5,608 nt of DNA from CAYNHF01 sp964397045 (GCA_964397045.1 CAYNHF010000014.1:1-5608); one strand, 5' to 3'; positions 1 to 5,408 are shown, numbered from the stretch's first letter. Numbers and translations are program-made. The notes: generated by a model not told the origin, from the sequence alone.

Positions 1-227
1 GCCCGCCGATAGGAGTCGATATCCGGCTCCGACCATTCGAACCGAACCTCGTCGGGGTACGAGTATCCCTCGTCGGTGTCGTTCACCGCAGCCACGACGA
101 AGTCGGTTTGCGGGAAGGCTGCCGATAGAGCGGCGCGAAGGTCGAACGTGAAGGTAGCGATGCCGCATAGGCGCGGCAGGTAGTCGGCGGCGAGGGCGAC
201 TCGGCTGATTCTGCTGTGATTGCTCAT
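1..227 (-). CDS. GT4-type glycosyltransferase, N-terminal fragment (runs off window)
   Basis: The reverse strand opens at an ATG (225-227) and stays open for 75 codons to the window edge, so only the N-terminus is seen. Residues 9-30 read as a first beta strand followed by YLPRLCGIATFTFDL. The CGIATFT segment is typical of the N-terminal GT-B domain of many GT4 (group 1) glycosyltransferases, where a glycine-containing loop follows the first strand. Residues 42-50 (DFVVAAVND) fit the next strand of a Rossmann-like fold. Members of this family transfer a sugar from a nucleotide-sugar donor in the cytoplasm; donor and acceptor cannot be read from this piece. It is divergent to the GH130 gene starting near 325, a pairing that suggests mannose-containing glycan metabolism (inference). 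No strong ribosome binding site precedes the ATG. The catalytic C-terminal half lies outside the window. Confidence 0.75.
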   Translation of the reverse strand, partial: MSNHSRISRVALAADYLPRLCGIATFTFDLRAALSAAFPQTDFVVAAVNDTDEGYSYPDEVRFEWSEPDIDSYRR

Positions 228-324
228 GCTTGCACTCGTAGAGCGTAGATCGGATCGACACGATTCGGGCGGCGTGCTGGTGGAAATCACCAAGTTGGCC
301 GATGTACCGACTAGAACCACGGTG
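228..324. promoter_or_regulatory. Divergent intergenic region between glycosyltransferase and GH130 genes
   Basis: These 97 bases lie between the two divergent start codons, if GH130 begins at 325, so promoters for both genes should be here. I see no convincing -35/-10 pair. There is an imperfect dyad, CGGATCG-ACA-CGATTCG (251-267, one mismatch between 7-bp arms), which could be an operator. Dyads of this quality also arise by chance, so it is only a candidate. Confidence 0.3.
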
Positions 325-1371
325 ATGGTGCGACGCTTGACTCAACGATTACTGCTGCGCCCCGAGGACGTGGAGCCCACCCGGGACGACTTCGAGGTGA
401 TCGGCGCGTTCAATCCGGGTGCCGTGGCGGTCAACGGGGAGGTCGTCCTGCTCGTGCGGGTGGCCGAACGCCCTGCGGAGCACCGCGACGGCTGGACGCC
501 GCTTCCCCGTTGGGACCCCGACGAGCAACTCACCGTTGATTGGGTCGAAAGCGACGGTTTGGATCTCCGTGATCCGCGCGGCGTCGTCCTCCCCAATGGC
601 TTCTCGCGACTCACTTCCGTGTCCCACATCCGGGTCGCCCGAAGCCGCGACGGCCTGACCATTGACGAGCTCTCCGGACCGGTGTTCGCCCCCAGCACAG
701 AGTGGGGTGAGTACGGGATCGAGGATGCGAGAGTCACCGAAACTGGCGGCCGCTACTACATCACCTACGCAACCGTCTCCCGGCATGGGGTTTCGGCGGC
801 ACTCGCTTCGACGACGGACTTCGTCACCTTCCTTCGGCACGGCGTCATCTTTCCTCCCGAGAACAAGGACATGGTGCTGTTCCCGGAACGAATCCAGGGT
901 GACTACGTGGCGCTTCACCGACCAGCCAACAGCACGTTCAGCCCGCCCCAGATGTGGGTTGCCCGATCGAAGGACCTCATCGAATGGGGCCGCCACCAGC
1001 ATCTCGCCGGAGGGGTGTACGACTGGGAGGGGGGTCGAGTCGGCGCCGGCCCACCTCCGATCAAGACAGACAAAGGATGGTTGGAGCTCCATCACGGCAG
1101 TGGTCGATCCGGGCCCAGCGGCACCGGCGTCTATGCAGGGGGCGCGATGCTGCTCGACCTGGAGAAGCCGGGTCGTGTCCTTCGTCGATCACCGGTGCCA
1201 ATCCTCGTGCCGGAATCCGAATTCGAGGTGGAGGGGTTTGTCGCTGGTGTGGTCTTTCCCACAGGTGTGGTCGAGACGGGCGAGACATTGCTCGTCTACT
1301 ACGGGGCGGCCGACACCTTTTCGGCGGTAGTTGAGCTGTCGCGACGAGAGGTGCTCGGAGCGCTGGAGTGA
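325..1371 (+). CDS. GH130 family beta-mannoside phosphorylase/hydrolase
   Basis: GH130 enzymes cleave beta-mannosides, usually by phosphorolysis to mannose 1-phosphate, on a five-bladed beta-propeller in the cytoplasm. Family hallmarks appear in order, numbered from the ATG at 325: FNPGA (29-33) and LLVRVAERP (42-50); the IEDARV segment with Asp134, the expected general acid; KDMVLFPER (181-189) and LHRP with His198; GGRVGAGPPPIK (236-247) followed by LHHG (255-258); and VYYGAADT (324-331) near the end. The Arg and His residues around these motifs are those usually associated with phosphate binding, so a phosphorylase is favoured over a pure hydrolase (inference). From 325 the product is 348 aa, normal for the family. 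The frame is open back to TTG 220 and ATG 226, but those 35 residues lack family similarity and would overlap the divergent gene. No strong ribosome binding site marks any start. The substrate (beta-1,4- or beta-1,2-mannoside, or mannosyl-glucose) cannot be fixed. Confidence 0.88.
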   Translation: MVRRLTQRLLLRPEDVEPTRDDFEVIGAFNPGAVAVNGEVVLLVRVAERPAEHRDGWTPLPRWDPDEQLTVDWVESDGLDLRDPRGVVLPNGFSRLTSVSHIRVARSRDGLTIDELSGPVFAPSTEWGEYGIEDARVTETGGRYYITYATVSRHGVSAALASTTDFVTFLRHGVIFPPENKDMVLFPERIQGDYVALHRPANSTFSPPQMWVARSKDLIEWGRHQHLAGGVYDWEGGRVGAGPPPIKTDKGWLELHHGSGRSGPSGTGVYAGGAMLLDLEKPGRVLRRSPVPILVPESEFEVEGFVAGVVFPTGVVETGETLLVYYGAADTFSAVVELSRREVLGALE

Positions 1372-1672
1372 CGGGTTGTCCTCGTCCTACACCCTCATCA
1401 TTACCTGAACCCAGACCCGCTTCTCGAAATGGTGCTGTGCGTGGTTGGCCGGTCTGCTCGTCCTCGCTCGTGCGAATGATCTGTGTCAGCCGATGGGCCT
1501 CGCGAGAAGGAAGATCATTTACCCTCCGGCAAACGGAGGACCGCTTCTACCCAGAGTGGAGACAACGCAATCCTGCGGTTTCGTCATGGTTCGGGGGCTG
1601 TCCCCAGTGCGATTTCCGAGTCCTCGCACCACTTGTCTTCCGGATGCCCAATTCTGAAAGACCTGCGCCGTG
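1372..1672. other. Region without a supported gene, downstream of GH130 and the IS110 remnant
   Basis: About 300 bases lie between the GH130 stop and the last recognisable IS110 codon. A plus-strand frame is open from 1368 to 1835, but its translation is rich in Arg, Pro and Trp, resembles no family I know, and its distal half is antisense to the IS110 pseudogene. The second IS110 frame continues to a stop at 1547-1549 without similarity to the expected transposase C-terminus. A small hairpin, CCTCCG-GCAAA-CGGAGG (1523-1539), has no T tract on either side. The stretch may contain decayed IS110 right-end sequence. Confidence 0.4.
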
Positions 1673-2520
1673 GCGGATCTGGGCGGCGGTGTGGATGGCG
1701 TGGTTCAGGGTCCGGTTCCCGCGCCTCGAGAGGCGGTGGCGGACTCTGCCTCCAGAGGAGACCTCGATGGGGGCGGTGCCGTTGCATGCGGCATACTTGC
1801 CTGCCGTGTCGAATCGTCCGATAGGTGGGGAGTAGCCGATGAGGAATGCGGCGACGACGGTCCGACGCCGTAGATGTCGGTCACCGTCGTGTCCGCAGCG
1901 AGGCCCCTATCGAGGCGGCGGATGTCCGCCAGGTGGGCTTTGGCCAGCAGGCGTCGCTGCTCGCCGACCGTGTCGAGGCCACGGGTGCATTCAAGCGTCC
2001 GGGCGGCTTGTTTCGCCGACAAGCGGTGCCCCAAACCGCCCGGCTTCAATATGGCAAGAATCGCATGGAGACGACAGACCGCCTGGATGCGTAACGCTGT
2101 GAGCTCGCGATGCCGCTTCGCCAGCATCTGTAGCACCGCTGCTTCGCCTTCTCGCTGAACGTCGGCGCGGCCGGCTCGGCGCAGCGCGGCGATCGCGACC
2201 GACCGGGCGTCGTTGGGGTCGTTCTTGTTCGACTTGCCCGACGACAACACCCGTATCCGAGAGGCGAGGACCGGTGGCACGTCGACGACGGTCTCACCCG
2301 AGGCGACGAGCTGCTGAGACAACAGATGGCCGAGACCGGTGGCTGCTTCGACCGCCCACAGGCGGCCGTCACCGTCCACGCTGCCAGCCCACTCGATCAA
2401 ATTCGCCGTCTGCTCCTTGTCTGCCCGGATCGTGATCTCACCAAGCATGATCTCCGAGCCGTCGATCGCGACCGCCGTGTGGGTTGCTTTGTGTGGATCG
2501 CTACCAATCGTCGTGACCAT
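1673..2520 (-). pseudogene. IS110-family transposase, frameshifted and C-terminally truncated
   Basis: IS110 transposases use a RuvC-like DEDD domain plus a C-terminal Tnp_20 domain with a catalytic serine. The start is ATG 2518-2520, preceded by AGGAGG six bases upstream (2527-2532). From it, residues show GSDPHKATHTAV with Asp8, WAVEAATG with Glu58, and KNDPNDARS with Asp101 and Asp104, so the DEDD set is intact. Residues 132-160 are the helical linker. At IYGVGP (216-221) the frame breaks: just after base 1858 one base appears lost, and the true sequence continues in the next minus frame as AAFLIGYSPPIGRF, then GTAPIEVSSGG (serine codons 1754-1759), RVRHRLSRRGNRTLNHA, ending in recognisable form near HTAAQIR (about 1673). 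The usual C-terminal segment after that point, roughly 60 residues or more, is absent. About 280 residues remain of a protein usually 340-400 long. The gene cannot make a functional transposase. Confidence 0.88.
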
Positions 2521-2526
2521 TATCAA

Positions 2527-2532
2527 CCTCCT
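2527..2532 (-). promoter_or_regulatory. Ribosome binding site of the IS110 transposase
   Basis: AGGAGG on the minus strand lies six bases before ATG 2520. It fixes the transposase start there rather than at the upstream in-frame ATG at 2571, whose extra 17 residues do not resemble the family. Confidence 0.75.
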
Positions 2533-2591
2533 CTGCAGCGGGGTCACATGGCAGGTGGCCGCGGTAGGCACTCCTGATCACAACACATGCC

Positions 2592-2615
2592 CGTTCGCCT
2601 CTGGCGTTCGCCTCT
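2592..2615. repeat. Tandem direct repeat, 11 bp, period 13
   Basis: CGTTCGCCTCT occurs at 2592-2602 and again at 2605-2615, separated by GG. It lies about 75-95 bases upstream of the IS110 transposase start and inside the candidate RNA region. No role is known. Confidence 0.85.
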
Positions 2616-2668
2616 TTCGAGCCACACCACGACCAGGGAGCTCGACGGGCCCGACAGTTCGTTACCAA

Positions 2669-2684
2669 GGCACCCTTCGGTGCC
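2669..2684 (-). repeat. Perfect 6-bp inverted repeat (hairpin)
   Basis: GGCACC and GGTGCC flank a four-base loop. An overlapping alternative pairing, GTGCC-A-GGCAC (2680-2690), uses the same bases, so the two stems exclude each other. The hairpin lies within the noncoding stretch upstream of the IS110 transposase. Confidence 0.7.
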
Positions 2685-2803
2685 AGGCACTCGGAGAGCC
2701 AGACCCGCCGACACCCCCAGCGCTGCGGAACCACAACGTCCCGCAACACCCCCCACATCATCAATCAGGCACATCTGGGCGACCGAAAGTCCGTCGAGGT
2801 GGG

Positions 2804-2950
2804 TTAGGCGTTGGTGCGGCGGCCGCGGGCGCCGACGGCGATGAAGACGACTCCGATCACGGCGATCACCATGAGTGGTGATGAATCGACTGAACTCCAC
2901 ACCATGGCCAGGGCTGCTCCCACGGCCATGACTATTCCGACGACAAACAT
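2804..2950 (-). CDS. Very small two-helix membrane protein (48 aa)
   Basis: I do not recognise this gene, but it looks real. Starting at ATG 2948-2950 the product is 48 residues: a hydrophobic stretch MFVVGIVMAVGAALAMVW, a short polar turn (SSVDSSP), a second stretch LMVIAVIGVVFIAVG, and a basic tail ARGRRTNA. This is a helical hairpin with its positive C-terminus probably in the cytoplasm. GAGGAG (2958-2963) lies seven bases before this ATG, which favours it over the in-frame ATG at 2968 (54 aa, no good ribosome binding site). It is co-oriented with the lipoprotein gene upstream, 113 bases away, and is followed by the IS110 remnant. Proteins of this shape are common and mostly uncharacterised in actinobacteria. 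The other frames here translate to low-quality sequence. Confidence 0.65.
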   Translation of the reverse strand: MFVVGIVMAVGAALAMVWSSVDSSPLMVIAVIGVVFIAVGARGRRTNA

Positions 2951-2979
2951 GACCGTGCTCCTCGACATGGACCCAGTCT

Positions 2980-3018
2980 GGGCAATGAGTCCTCAGAGTC
3001 TGGAGTGCCGAAAGTCAC
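2980..3018 (-). promoter_or_regulatory. Candidate pair of DosR/DevR-like boxes upstream of the small membrane protein
   Basis: On the minus strand GTGACTTTCGGCACT (3018 to 3004) differs at two positions from GGGACTTTCGGCCCT, a form I associate from memory with actinobacterial DosR/DevR sites. A second, weaker match, GGACTCATTGCCC (2992 to 2980), lies with its centre about 25 bases downstream. Both sit 30-68 bases before ATG 2950. No clear -10 element follows, so this is a weak candidate. Confidence 0.22.
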
Positions 3019-3029
3019 ATTCAGTAGCC

Positions 3030-3053
3030 GCGCATATCGGCGCACATATGCGC
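3030..3053. repeat. 8-bp perfect inverted repeat just downstream of the lipoprotein gene
   Basis: GCGCATAT and ATATGCGC are separated by eight bases and begin about 10 bases after the lipoprotein stop. It could form a hairpin that ends or stabilises the lipoprotein transcript, but there is no T tract on the minus strand. A dyad of this size is expected by chance about once or twice in a window this long. Confidence 0.35.
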
Positions 3054-3063
3054 TAGGTCGCTG

Positions 3064-3555
3064 CTAGCCCGCCGTCACTGTGAGCGTGAACGGGGAGATG
3101 TTTCTGACCGTTCCGACCGCCACGTCAACGAAATAGGTGCCACCTTGGGGGCCCTCGATCGTTACCTGTTCGTCGGCCGTTCCCGGCTCCGATGAAATCC
3201 AAACGTCACCGGTTCGGAACAGGATCGTGTCGGGATCGTTGTAGCCGACGACGAGGTTGATCTCGTCGCTCAAGCCGGTGAGCGTGATCGTGAGCCGTGT
3301 CCCACCCGGCGGAACATCCACCACAAAACATTGATCGAACCCGTCGATCTGTCCCTCGACCGAATCTCCGACGGCGATCGGAGTCGGTTCAGGCACCTGA
3401 CAGACAACCATCTCGGTTCCTGTCGTCGTCGGGGCCTCCGCAGACGGAGCAGCTTCCGCTACATCACCGGCCGAGTCATCATCGCCGCAAGCCGCTACAG
3501 CAAACGCGAACACGACCAGCCCAGCCCCGATGAGCCGAAGCGTATTGCGCCTCAT
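3064..3555 (-). CDS. Lipoprotein with PPC-like beta-sandwich domain
   Basis: This is a 163-aa exported lipoprotein of unknown specific role. The N-terminus has basic residues (MRRNTLR), a hydrophobic core (8-20) and a lipobox VAAC with Cys23, the expected lipidation site. Residues 24-50 are an acidic, Ala/Pro/Thr linker (GDDDSAGD, then APTTTGT) that would hold the domain off the membrane. Residues 52-163 look like a bacterial pre-peptidase C-terminal (PPC)-like beta sandwich: GDSVEGQIDG, then CFVVDVPPGGTRLTITLTG, ending GGTYFVDVAVGTVRNISPFTLTV. Cys52 and Cys76 could form a disulfide. PPC domains are usually appended to secreted peptidases; here no catalytic domain is present, so a binding or structural role outside the membrane is likely (inference). 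AGGAG (3563-3567) lies seven bases before the ATG and supports this start. Confidence 0.82.
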   Translation of the reverse strand: MRRNTLRLIGAGLVVFAFAVAACGDDDSAGDVAEAAPSAEAPTTTGTEMVVCQVPEPTPIAVGDSVEGQIDGFDQCFVVDVPPGGTRLTITLTGLSDEINLVVGYNDPDTILFRTGDVWISSEPGTADEQVTIEGPQGGTYFVDVAVGTVRNISPFTLTVTAG

Positions 3556-3585
3556 GATCCCGCTCCTGTTCGTTGCTCCAGCCTG

Positions 3586-3615
3586 AGTCTATTCAGCTGG
3601 TGGGAGCAAGGTCCA
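3586..3615 (-). promoter_or_regulatory. Possible promoter of the lipoprotein gene
   Basis: On the minus strand TGGACC (3615 to 3610) and TAGACT (3591 to 3586) are separated by 18 bases. Each matches four of six positions of the sigma-70-type consensus. A transcript would begin about 25 bases before the lipoprotein ATG, leaving room for its ribosome binding site. Confidence 0.3.
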
Positions 3616-3671
3616 TCCGCCCGCTGCAATCCTCGCAACGATTCATCAACCCGCCCATATCGGCTGCGACT

Positions 3672-3701
3672 TCAGGGGATCGCTGCAACACCTTCGACGA
3701 G
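3672..3701. repeat. Left terminal inverted repeat of the IS30 element
   Basis: This 30-base sequence, with core TGCAAC and CTTCG followed by CGAG, pairs with the reverse complement of 4838-4866. About 24 aligned positions are identical, with four mismatches and three single-base gaps. Confidence 0.6.
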
Positions 3702-3730
3702 AGTGAGGTGTCTCGTTGTGGAGGTGTGTG

Positions 3731-4858
3731 GTGCGCAGGTTGTCCGAAACTGACCGTTGCGAGATCTGGGACCGGTTCGAGGCTGGTGAGTCGTTGCGGT
3801 CGATCAGTCGTCAGTTAGGCCGTCCCCCGTCGACAGTCCGGACCCATGTGGTGGCAGCCGGGTTCCGGCGGCCGGTGCCGACTGGGGAGTGGTCGTTGAT
3901 GCGGCTGTCGCTTCAGGAGCGGGAGGAGATCTCTCGCGGGTTAGCGGCAGGCGAGAAGCTGCGGGGTATCGCGAACCGGTTGGGGCGGGCGGCATCAACT
4001 GTGTCGCGGGAGGTGGCGAGCAACGGAGGCCGCCGGAAGTATCGAGCTACGGTGGCGCATCGAGGGTCGCGGCACCGAGCCTGCAGACCGAAACCAGCCA
4101 AGCTCACACCAATCATCGGCTCCGACAAGTCGTCGAGGAGAAGCCGGAGAGGTTGTGGTCGCCTCTCCAGATCTCGCGGTGGCTCCTTGAGGCATACCCT
4201 GACGATGAGGAGATGCGCGTGAGCCATGAACCGATCTATCTGACGTTGTTCCTCCAAGCCCGCGGCGGCTTGAAACGTGAACTCACCCAGCATCTCCGCA
4301 CCCGCAGGGCGAACCGCCGGGCGAAAGGCGCCCGGCCGTCTTCGCGGAAGGGCCAGATCGTTGACCCCGTCATGATCAGTGAGCGTCCCGCCGCGGTCGA
4401 GGACCGGGCCGTGCCCGGGCATTGGGCAGGCGACCTGATCATGGGAAAACGCCAGACCGCGATCGGGACGCTGGTCCCGCTGCGTGATGCTGTTCCCGCT
4501 CCCCGACGGACACACCGCCGAAGCCGTCCGCACCGCGTTAGCGGAGACGGTGCAGCGTCTCCCCGAACATCTCTGGCAGTCGATGACATGGGATCAGAGC
4601 AAAGAGATGGCCCAGCACGCACAGTTCACCGTTGATACAGGTGTTCAGGTCTACTTCTGCGACCCGAAGTCGCCGTGGCAACCTGGGAGCAACGAGAAAA
4701 CGAACGGCCTCCGGCGCCAGTATTTCCCCAAGGGAACCGACATGTCGATCCTGACCCAAGCCGACCTCGATGCTGCCGCCCACTCCCTCAACGGCCGACT
4801 GCGACAAACCCTCCGATGCATGACACCATCAGAGAAGCTCGCCGAAGCGTTGCAATGA
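3731..4858 (+). pseudogene. IS30-family transposase, broken by two indels
   Basis: IS30 transposases are DDE enzymes with N-terminal helix-turn-helix DNA binding. The start is GTG 3731, six bases after GGAGG (3720-3724). Segment one (3731 to about 4105) has two related HTH units: LSETDRCEIWDRFEAG with SISRQLGRPPSTVRTHV, then LSLQEREEISRGLAAG with IANRLGRAASTVSREV. Near 4103-4110 one base is missing. Segment two (to 4475) continues in the next frame with HRLRQVVEEK, WSPLQISRWL, and GHWAGDLIMG carrying the first Asp (4432-4434). After GTC 4473-4475 about 11 bases are missing, removing the residues that usually follow IGTLV. Segment three resumes as RCVMLFPLPDGHTAEAV, then MTWDQ with the second Asp (4592-4594) and GSNEKTNG with the Glu (4694-4696), ending at TGA 4856-4858. 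All three catalytic codons survive, but the protein cannot be made whole; segment one's frame stops at 4222. Confidence 0.9.
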
Positions 4859-4866
4859 CCCCTTGA
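4838..4866. repeat. Right terminal inverted repeat of the IS30 element
   Basis: The reverse complement (TCAAGGGGTCATTGCAAC, then GCTTCGGCGAG) matches the left repeat at 3672-3701. It overlaps the last seven codons of the transposase gene, including the stop. Confidence 0.6.
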
Positions 4867-5013
4867 GCCGACAGCACATATGCGCACCTGACCGAACCAC
4901 TATCGCTTGCCTGTTTTGGGCTAGGACTCGGCCGGTCGGTGTGGTGGGCGCGTAGGTTTGAGTCAGTCCTTCCCAACAACAGGTGAGAAGGTGGACGAGA
5001 AGGGGGAGTCTCA

Positions 5014-5394
5014 ATGAGAACTTCTGGACGGATAGTGGTGTTTGCGACCCTGATGGCGATGCTGCTCGTTTTGGGTGTCGGTGCGGCGGTCGCGGGCGAG
5101 GCGAAGGGCCCACCGGGGCCGGGCGGCGCGGAAGGTGGAGCGACCCCGGTCGCTGGCTTCTGGACCGGGGACGGGGCTGCGTCGATCTGTTCCTTCTCCG
5201 GATTGAACGATGAGATCACGACCGAGGGGGAGTTTCCGGAACCAACTCAGACGCAGTCGTACGGGACGTTCTTGGTCCTTGTGATGAAGACCTTCGATTT
5301 GAAGGCTCAAGAGGCCAAGGCATTCCTCGGTGAGTCCCCAGGCCACGAATGTAACCCGAACAGAGCTCCGTGGGGCAACCCCAAGAAGCCCTAA
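5014..5394 (+). CDS. Small secreted protein of unknown function (126 aa)
   Basis: I do not recognise a named family. Residues 1-27 form a signal peptide: basic start (MRTSGR), hydrophobic core (7-23) and an AVA site for signal peptidase I, giving a mature protein of about 99 residues. The mature part begins with a Gly/Pro-rich stretch (GPPGPGGAEGG, 32-42), then GFWTGDGAASICSFSGLND (48-66), an acidic Pro/Thr/Gln stretch and a helix-like region (residues 84-105). It ends with GHECNPNRAPWG (110-121) and a KKP tail. Cys59 and Cys113 may form a disulfide after export. The CSFSGLND and GHECNP elements seem familiar from uncharacterised actinobacterial exported proteins, but I cannot name a family. 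GGAG (5005-5008) lies five bases before the ATG, and a terminator follows the stop, so it is probably a single-gene transcript starting between the IS30 end and 5014. Confidence 0.75.
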   Translation: MRTSGRIVVFATLMAMLLVLGVGAAVAGEAKGPPGPGGAEGGATPVAGFWTGDGAASICSFSGLNDEITTEGEFPEPTQTQSYGTFLVLVMKTFDLKAQEAKAFLGESPGHECNPNRAPWGNPKKP

Positions 5395-5408
5395 GAGGCG
5401 GGTTGAAC

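Larger units (their letters stand above)
2570..2747 (-). ncRNA. Candidate IS110 bridge-like guide RNA region
   Basis: Established knowledge: in the IS110 group (for example IS621) a structured RNA of roughly 170-180 nt is encoded in the noncoding end upstream of the transposase, in the same orientation, and guides target and donor recognition. Seen here, reading the minus strand: a stem GUUGCGGGA / UUCCGCAGC around an 8-nt loop (2747 to 2722), where two pairs are G-U and would be A-C mismatches in a plus-strand RNA; then a perfect 6-bp hairpin GGCACC-GAAG-GGTGCC (2684 to 2669) with a possible CC/GG extension; then an 11-bp tandem repeat (2615 to 2592) containing GGCG-AA-CGCC. The start and end given are approximate. 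No target or donor loop could be assigned without the element ends, and the transposase is dead, so this may be a fossil. The call is inference from position and structure. Confidence 0.35.
1673..2803 (-). mobile_element. IS110-family insertion sequence remnant (limits uncertain)
   Basis: The element comprises the broken transposase gene and the noncoding stretch upstream of it up to the stop of the small membrane-protein gene. IS110 elements usually lack terminal inverted repeats and target duplications, so the ends cannot be fixed from one copy. The right limit given is the last transposase codon I recognise; the left limit is the largest possible one. Loss of the transposase C-terminus suggests the right end has been deleted or replaced. 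Confidence 0.6.
3672..4866 (+). mobile_element. IS30-family insertion sequence (decayed), about 1.2 kb
   Basis: The element is defined by an IS30-type transposase pseudogene filling nearly its whole length and by imperfect terminal inverted repeats at both edges. The length of about 1.2 kb is normal for IS30. As in other IS30 elements, the transposase stop lies inside the right repeat. The exact end bases may be off by a few positions, and I see no convincing target duplication: TTCA-type bases on the left face TTGA-type bases on the right. Confidence 0.75.

Noticed and set aside
349..1095. Minus-strand open frame of 248 codons inside GH130
   Set aside because: It is the antisense shadow of a well-supported GH130 gene in GC-rich DNA.
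1475..1519. Inverted repeat AATGATCT / AGATCATT with a 29-base spacer
   Set aside because: Eight-base arms at this spacing are expected several times by chance in a window this size, and no gene or promoter context supports it.
1368..1835. Plus-strand open frame of 155 codons after GH130
   Set aside because: Composition is rich in Arg, Pro and Trp, it has no recognisable similarity, and half of it is antisense to the IS110 transposase remnant.
2544..2900. Minus-strand frame of 118 codons overlapping the small membrane protein and the IS110 upstream region
   Set aside because: It is out of frame with the better-supported two-helix protein, has no ribosome binding site that I see, and covers the hairpin-rich noncoding stretch.
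4100..4480. Programmed frameshifting in the IS30 transposase
   Set aside because: I see no slippery heptamer at either break, the second break removes several expected residues, and two shifts would be needed. Indel decay is simpler.
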